64,000 nucleotides of DNA from Acidobacteriota bacterium. Lineage in GTDB: Bacteria; Acidobacteriota; Terriglobia; Acidiferrales; UBA7541. The stretch is from positions 38,348 through 102,347 of the forward strand of contig JAJYLB010000010.1 in the NCBI GenBank assembly GCA_021788095.1, in the 5' to 3' direction. This document shows positions 59,606 to 64,000 of the stretch, in pieces. The notes under the pieces are model-generated. The model was given only the letters and a program-made list of their open reading frames with translations. It had not been told where the DNA came from and did no database searches. Both the position numbers and the translations under genes were made by a program. The first letter of the stretch is position 1; each line of letters starts with the position of its first letter.

Positions 59606-59700
59606 CTTGCCGATAGTCGCCGAATCCGGATAGCGGGCGTCCAGAAGGGCGCGTAGATGGCCCAAACCACCGCGAGCACGAACCAGCCGGCGGCATTCAT
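59582..59700 (-). pseudogene. deletion remnant of a fourth P-family paralogue
   Basis: reverse strand encodes MNAAGWFVLAVVWAIY (N-terminal helix of family) directly followed, in another frame, by LLDARYPDSATIGKFEVRWRP* (C-terminus of family, cf. LLDARYPDSAGVGNFEVRWRP of P3). Confidence 0.75.
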
Positions 59701-60065
59701 AACGGCGAGCGAGCCAACGGGCCGCTCGGAATCCTCCGAAAAGCGTAACTACGCTAGCATACGGCGGATGGCGGCCGATTCCCTTCTTGGGGCTGGCGTG
59801 CGCGCCATTCAAGAGAGGCGGAAAGGCAGATCCCTCGCGCCAATCGTGGCGGGCCGGGGACTGCTCGTGGGGCGGCCACGCCGCGGGGGCCCGGTGGCGC
59901 CAGCACTCACGGCAACCGTTTGGCCCACGACCATCCGAGGTAGGTACGCAGGAAGAAGTACTCGTTTATTGGCCGATTGTCGGAAAGGGCAGGGACGGAG
60001 AGGTAAGGGCGATCAGGTCCTGGACGGAGATTTCCCTGGAGAGGAAGCGTGAATCGCTCGCGCTC

Positions 60066-61736
60066 TCAGCGACCGGGCGCGGCCTCGTACCGGGAGAGCT
60101 TCTCGGTGGCGCCCTCGGGGATCACCAGCCAAACGTCCCGATTTCTGAAGCGGCGGATCAACTCACGGTTCTTTTCCGGCCCCATGTCCCACGCCCAGAC
60201 GGTCCGCTCGCGGTCGATATCGCCGCTCTCGTTGTACACCCACAAACCGACGTCCGGCCCACCCTGGGCGTAGTGCAGCAAAACCAGGTGCTTGCCCGAG
60301 TGGGCATCGAGTTCCTGGTTGATGCGCGTGTAGTCCGCGACTCTGTCGACGGCGTTGAGCGCTGTGGGGGGCCACGTTCTCGCGAAGCGGATGCCGAGCG
60401 ACGCCGCACCCGTGCGCGCAACAAGCATGAGAAGACAAACCACGGGCGTTGCCCGCGCGACCATCCTTCCCACCCGCCGCCGGTGCGGGGCCCACGCCCG
60501 CACGCGCCGCAGGGCCGCGATAACCAGCGCGAGGATCAAGCCCGTCATGGGAGCAGCGTAGTGGTCGAAGTAGAAAACCTCGACCGCGAGCCCGGCCAGC
60601 GAAACGGCCGTCGCGACGATCAGAAAGTGGAGTTTCGGGTCGCACCGCGACCAATCGGAGCCGTGCGGCAGGAGGGCGACCGCAAGAAGGAGCGGCGGGG
60701 TCAGCGCCCATCCAAGGTAAAACATCCAAAGATAGACGAGCCGCAGGGTTTCCATTGCCAGCGCTCCCAGAACCGTCCGGCTCGCCAAGTAAACTCCCAT
60801 CTCGTTGTGCAAGTGAAAATCCCTAAGGGCCGGCTGGTCGTACGCGGGCGTCGGCCGTGGCGATTGCCACAGGAAATAGGGGGCAACGGCGGAATGGTCT
60901 CGGTGGATCTTCTGCGGCATTTGGACGGGACTGCCCGTCACTCGCCAGAAGTAGAATCCCGTGCACGTCGCCCCCAACAGCACCACCAGCGTCAACGGTG
61001 CGATCACGCGCCCCATGGCCCGGCTCAGCTCCTCCCCCCGTTTCCGGAACAGCCAGGCAAAGAGGGCGAAGGCGACGGGCACGCTCAAGACCAAGCCCTC
61101 ATACGGACGGCTGTTGGCCAGGACCACCAAGCCCAATCCCATCCACATGGCGTCGCGAGGCCGCTCGGCTCGGATAATCCTCGGCAGCGCGCCCAAAATC
61201 AGCGCGCCTCCCGTGGCAGCTACCGCCCCGCCCCAGTAGCTATTGGCCCAATAGCTGAAGACTCCGAGCCGCATTGCTGCGATCATCCCGCCCAGAAACG
61301 CCCACCCCGGAGAAAACCATCCTTGCAGCATCCATACGATCGCCGCGCACATGAGGCCTACGCCGGCGAGCACCCCGGCGAAGGCAAGCCCTGTGGTCAC
61401 CTTCCCCGCCGCCAGGAGAAGTCCCTGCGCAGGCGGATACATGGACATGAAGGTCGGCGTCATCAGCACGTGAAGGGTTTGGAAGTGCCGCCACATCGGA
61501 GGGGTAGGGTTGGTCAAGCGGCCACGCGCGAACGTGTCGGCGGCTAGGAGGTAGCTGAATTCATCGGCGATAAAGGGATGAGGGATGGGCAGAATGGGCA
61601 AGACGGCCAGCCGCGCCGCGACTGCTGCCAGGCCAGCCACCAGAACGGCCAAACCCTTTCGGCGAGCCAAGCACGTCAGCCTCCGTTCCAGAAGGGCAAA
61701 CCACCTCGCGCCAAGGCGGGGAAACCACCAGGCCAA
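60066..61736 (-). CDS. GT39-like membrane glycosyltransferase, paralogue of 39704-41500 (start uncertain)
   Basis: 556 aa; [66 protein letters not shown]...[33 protein letters not shown]. Confidence 0.8.
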   Translation of the reverse strand: MAWWFPRLGARWFALLERRLTCLARRKGLAVLVAGLAAVAARLAVLPILPIPHPFIADEFSYLLAADTFARGRLTNPTPPMWRHFQTLHVLMTPTFMSMYPPAQGLLLAAGKVTTGLAFAGVLAGVGLMCAAIVWMLQGWFSPGWAFLGGMIAAMRLGVFSYWANSYWGGAVAATGGALILGALPRIIRAERPRDAMWMGLGLVVLANSRPYEGLVLSVPVAFALFAWLFRKRGEELSRAMGRVIAPLTLVVLLGATCTGFYFWRVTGSPVQMPQKIHRDHSAVAPYFLWQSPRPTPAYDQPALRDFHLHNEMGVYLASRTVLGALAMETLRLVYLWMFYLGWALTPPLLLAVALLPHGSDWSRCDPKLHFLIVATAVSLAGLAVEVFYFDHYAAPMTGLILALVIAALRRVRAWAPHRRRVGRMVARATPVVCLLMLVARTGAASLGIRFARTWPPTALNAVDRVADYTRINQELDAHSGKHLVLLHYAQGGPDVGLWVYNESGDIDRERTVWAWDMGPEKNRELIRRFRNRDVWLVIPEGATEKLSRYEAAPGR

Positions 61737-61946
61737 AGCCAGGGAAACCAGGACCAGCCCGAGTTCAGTCCGCGCTAGGATGGTTCAGACGACTCCCCGG
61801 TCTCGCGCAGGGAACGGCTGGATGAGCCCTGCCGGGTTCCCCATTTTTTTTGATCCTTGGCCAACCGGCAGCATACGCCCGGTCCCCTCTGCACGCAACA
61901 GATACTCGGTCGCCTCGATCAATCTTGGCGCGGGGAAGCATAGCCT

Positions 61947-64000
61947 TCACGGTCTCCACCTCACTTCGAAGTTGCCGACGCCTGCCGAATCCGGATAGCG
62001 GGCGTCGAGGAGGGCCCGGAGTCCGGGCTGGAGCTTTCCCGAAAGCGTAGAATCACCCGGGCCGAGGACAACGGCGTTGACGCCGTGGTTCTCGAGTGCC
62101 TGCAGGATGCGGCGGTCGCGAGCTGCGGGAACCAAAAAATCGGAGTCGAGAAGATCGGAAATCGTTCGCGTAGGATTTTTCAGGTGCGCGAGGAAATAGG
62201 CGGCGGGGACGTCGGGCGTCGCGTAGAGGTAGGAGCCACGGGCATGGGCGCGAGCGAGGGCAACTACGCGACGGTACTCTTCGACCACCGGCACCGAGCC
62301 GCGGATGCCGCCGGTGCGCGCCAGATCGATCGCTTCGACCCGAATCGGCTGGCGCGCTGGGGTCTGGGTACTGAGGTAGAAACCGGGAGTGTGTAGCCAC
62401 ACAGCGAACAGAAGATAAAAGGTCAGGAGCGAGCCGAGGGCCACCGGATCGAGACGGCTGCCGCGCCTCAGGGGGTGAAGCCCCTCGTTTTGGGCCGGCC
62501 CTACGGCACGGCTTAAGCCGTGCCCTACAACGACCGGGACGCCGCCAGCGGTCAGGAGAGCGACGACGGCCAAAATCACCAGCGGAGCTACGTACTCGAA
62601 GTAGAGCCCCGAGGAAAATGGGAATTGGATCAAACCGCAGGCCACCGCGGCGCAGACGAGCAGAAACGTCATCTGGCGACGGGAGCGATCGGCCGTACCA
62701 ATCCGGGCAGGCACAAGGCCTGCCCCTACGGGCGCCGGCGGGGAGAGCCGGGATGAAAAAGGCGCACACAGGCCTGCCCCTACAGGAGCCATCAGGAGGG
62801 GGCGGCGGAGGGCGAAGGGTGCCGCAAGCGCCAGAACCGGAACTAGTAACGGCAGCGAGAAGGCGAAGAAGGAATACACCGACAGGCTCTTCCAGGACTC
62901 GAAAAGCGAGGGCGCGAGGAGCAAGGGAGCGCCATAGCGCACGATCCGTCGAACGCTTGCGCTCCGATCCAGAGCCAGCAGCAGTATTACAGCCGCCGGC
63001 ACGAGTCCGGCGAGGCCCATCACCGAGATGGGGTCATAGGCCGACCAACGGACGCGTGTGGCCGGCCGGATGAAGACTCCGTCGATGCACGCGCCTAGGG
63101 CCCCGTGCGCGGCAAACCACGCTGCGAACAAGACAATCGGAACGGCCGCGCCGGCGAGGAACGGCACGAGCATGGCGAAGAGTTTCCGAAAGCGTGCGCC
63201 AGCGCGGGTCGGCGAAGGCTGCCCCCAGATTCGCCACAGGAGAAACGCTGCCAGGATTCCGAGGGGAAGAACGAACTGAAAGTACTCGCCGAGCGTCGGC
63301 CGCTGGGAGACCAGGTCGGTTAGCGCAGCGAGAAAGAGGACGAGACCCAGGGTGACGAACAGGCGGTAGGACAGCCCGACGTGTCGAGAAGGAGGCTGGG
63401 CAGGCACAAGGCCTGCCCCTACAGCCTCTTTGGGGGCACGGGGCGGTGGTTGTAAGGGCGCAGCGCCTGCGCCCTCCGTCGTCCCCTGTAAGGGCGACCT
63501 TTGTGGTTGTTCGTCCGGGCTCCGCGCTCTCTGCGCCTCTACCGTGTTTGCTTCAGGGGCCGAGGCCCCCATTCCTTGCCCGCTCATGTCGGAGCTTAAG
63601 CTCCGACCCCCGAAAGCCTCGGCTCGCCCGCCTGGCGTGCTCTGCGGCCTCCGCGCCTCCGTGGTGAGTCCGGCAATGGATTGTTCGCGGAAGATCAGAA
63701 AAAGCAGGCCCGCCACAACGAAGTACAACCCGGAGATCTTCATGAGGAACGAGAGCCCGCCGCACAGGCCCGCGACCCACAGCCAGCGGCTTCTCTCCGT
63801 CTCGACGTAGCGGATGAGCGCCAAGACGCCCCACGTAGCGAAGAAGAGGTTGTACCAGGAGGGCATCGCTTCCGGATAGTTCGGCACGCTCCATGCCACC
63901 GCCAGCAGCGTCACCGCGCCCGCGGCCAGCGGGCGAACGAACCGACGTGCGACGAAAAAGACGGAAGGAACCCAACCGAGGAAGAAAAGATAGAGCGGAA
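61947..64000 (-). CDS. GT39-like membrane glycosyltransferase (paralogue P3), truncated by window end, with three in-frame repeat-derived inserts
   Basis: ORF 61947..63914 continues upstream to window edge (LYLFFLGWVPSVFFVARRFVRPLAAGAVTLLAVAWSVPNYPEAMPSWYNLFFATWGVLAL); C-term VGNFEVRWRP. Confidence 0.82.
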   Translation of the reverse strand, partial: PLYLFFLGWVPSVFFVARRFVRPLAAGAVTLLAVAWSVPNYPEAMPSWYNLFFATWGVLALIRYVETERSRWLWVAGLCGGLSFLMKISGLYFVVAGLLFLIFREQSIAGLTTEARRPQSTPGGRAEAFGGRSLSSDMSGQGMGASAPEANTVEAQRARSPDEQPQRSPLQGTTEGAGAAPLQPPPRAPKEAVGAGLVPAQPPSRHVGLSYRLFVTLGLVLFLAALTDLVSQRPTLGEYFQFVLPLGILAAFLLWRIWGQPSPTRAGARFRKLFAMLVPFLAGAAVPIVLFAAWFAAHGALGACIDGVFIRPATRVRWSAYDPISVMGLAGLVPAAVILLLALDRSASVRRIVRYGAPLLLAPSLFESWKSLSVYSFFAFSLPLLVPVLALAAPFALRRPLLMAPVGAGLCAPFSSRLSPPAPVGAGLVPARIGTADRSRRQMTFLLVCAAVACGLIQFPFSSGLYFEYVAPLVILAVVALLTAGGVPVVVGHGLSRAVGPAQNEGLHPLRRGSRLDPVALGSLLTFYLLFAVWLHTPGFYLSTQTPARQPIRVEAIDLARTGGIRGSVPVVEEYRRVVALARAHARGSYLYATPDVPAAYFLAHLKNPTRTISDLLDSDFLVPAARDRRILQALENHGVNAVVLGPGDSTLSGKLQPGLRALLDARYPDSAGVGNFEVRWRP
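62465..62530 (-). repeat. palindromic insert within P3 (loop 3)
   Basis: CAGGGGGTGAAGCCCCT and perfect 20-bp palindrome GGCACGGCTTAAGCCGTGCC (62505-62524); absent from P1 and P2. Confidence 0.8.
62705..62790 (-). repeat. GTAGGGGCAGGCCTTGTGCCTGCCC insert within P3 (loop 2), tandem full and partial copy
   Basis: GGGCAGGCACAAGGCCTGCCCCTAC 62705-62729 (identical at 63398-63422); partial copy CACAGGCCTGCCCCTAC about 62767-62783; encodes VGAGLVPA/VGAGLCA. Confidence 0.85.
63398..63671 (-). repeat. large composite repeat-derived in-frame insert within P3 (loop 1)
   Basis: contains GGGCAGGCACAAGGCCTGCCCCTAC, GGGCGCAGCGCCTGCGCCC, CAGGGGCCGAGGCCCC, GTCGGAGCTTAAGCTCCGAC (perfect palindrome 63588-63607) and CTCCGCGCCTCCGTGGTGAGTCC. 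Confidence 0.85.

Noticed and set aside
59787-61547. 586-aa + strand ORF
   Set aside because: Overlaps a convincing membrane glycosyltransferase on the - strand; translation is R/P/H/Q-rich and lacks domain motifs.
61840-61856. T-run (CCCATTTTTTTTGATCC) as a rho-independent terminator
   Set aside because: No convincing GC hairpin immediately upstream of the T-run in the relevant orientation.
1-64000. CRISPR array, rRNA or tRNA genes
   Set aside because: No regularly spaced direct repeats with unique spacers, and no rRNA/tRNA-like sequence recognised by eye; a tRNAscan-SE/Infernal run would be decisive.
1-64000. Insertion sequences, transposases, phage or defence system genes
   Set aside because: No transposase, integrase, recombinase, restriction-modification or toxin-antitoxin motif seen among the plausible ORFs.

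Overview
GC-rich bacterial chromosomal window dominated by surface-polysaccharide (EPS/O-antigen-like) genes on both strands. An Acidobacteriota-like origin is only an impression. Left block (about 1-21.3 kb, +): flippase, two O-antigen ligase/polymerase homologues, GT2/GT4 glycosyltransferases, DegT aminotransferase, FemAB-like protein, polysaccharide deacetylase, nucleotide-sugar enzymes, WecA-like initiating transferase with a C-terminal extension, and a TPR protein with a carbohydrate-binding-like C-terminus. Middle block (22-34.7 kb): S10 peptidase, a 2.2 kb anomalous segment bounded by a 72-bp leuA fragment and leuB, leuB-leuA with a divergent LysR regulator, RDD protein, aminotransferase, APC permease, aldehyde dehydrogenase. 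Right block (35-64 kb): rmlABCD-like operon, GT-C/GT39/GT87-like membrane glycosyltransferases, WecC/WecD/WecE-like genes, methyltransferase. The most unusual signal is at 55.6-64 kb: three GT39-like paralogues each carry in-frame inserts at the same loop. The inserts are built from short, often palindromic repeats, several of which also occur in intergenic DNA of this window. A nearly fully deleted fourth paralogue lies between them. No rRNA, tRNA, CRISPR array or transposase gene was recognised. All functional calls come from reading translated motifs, with no database search.
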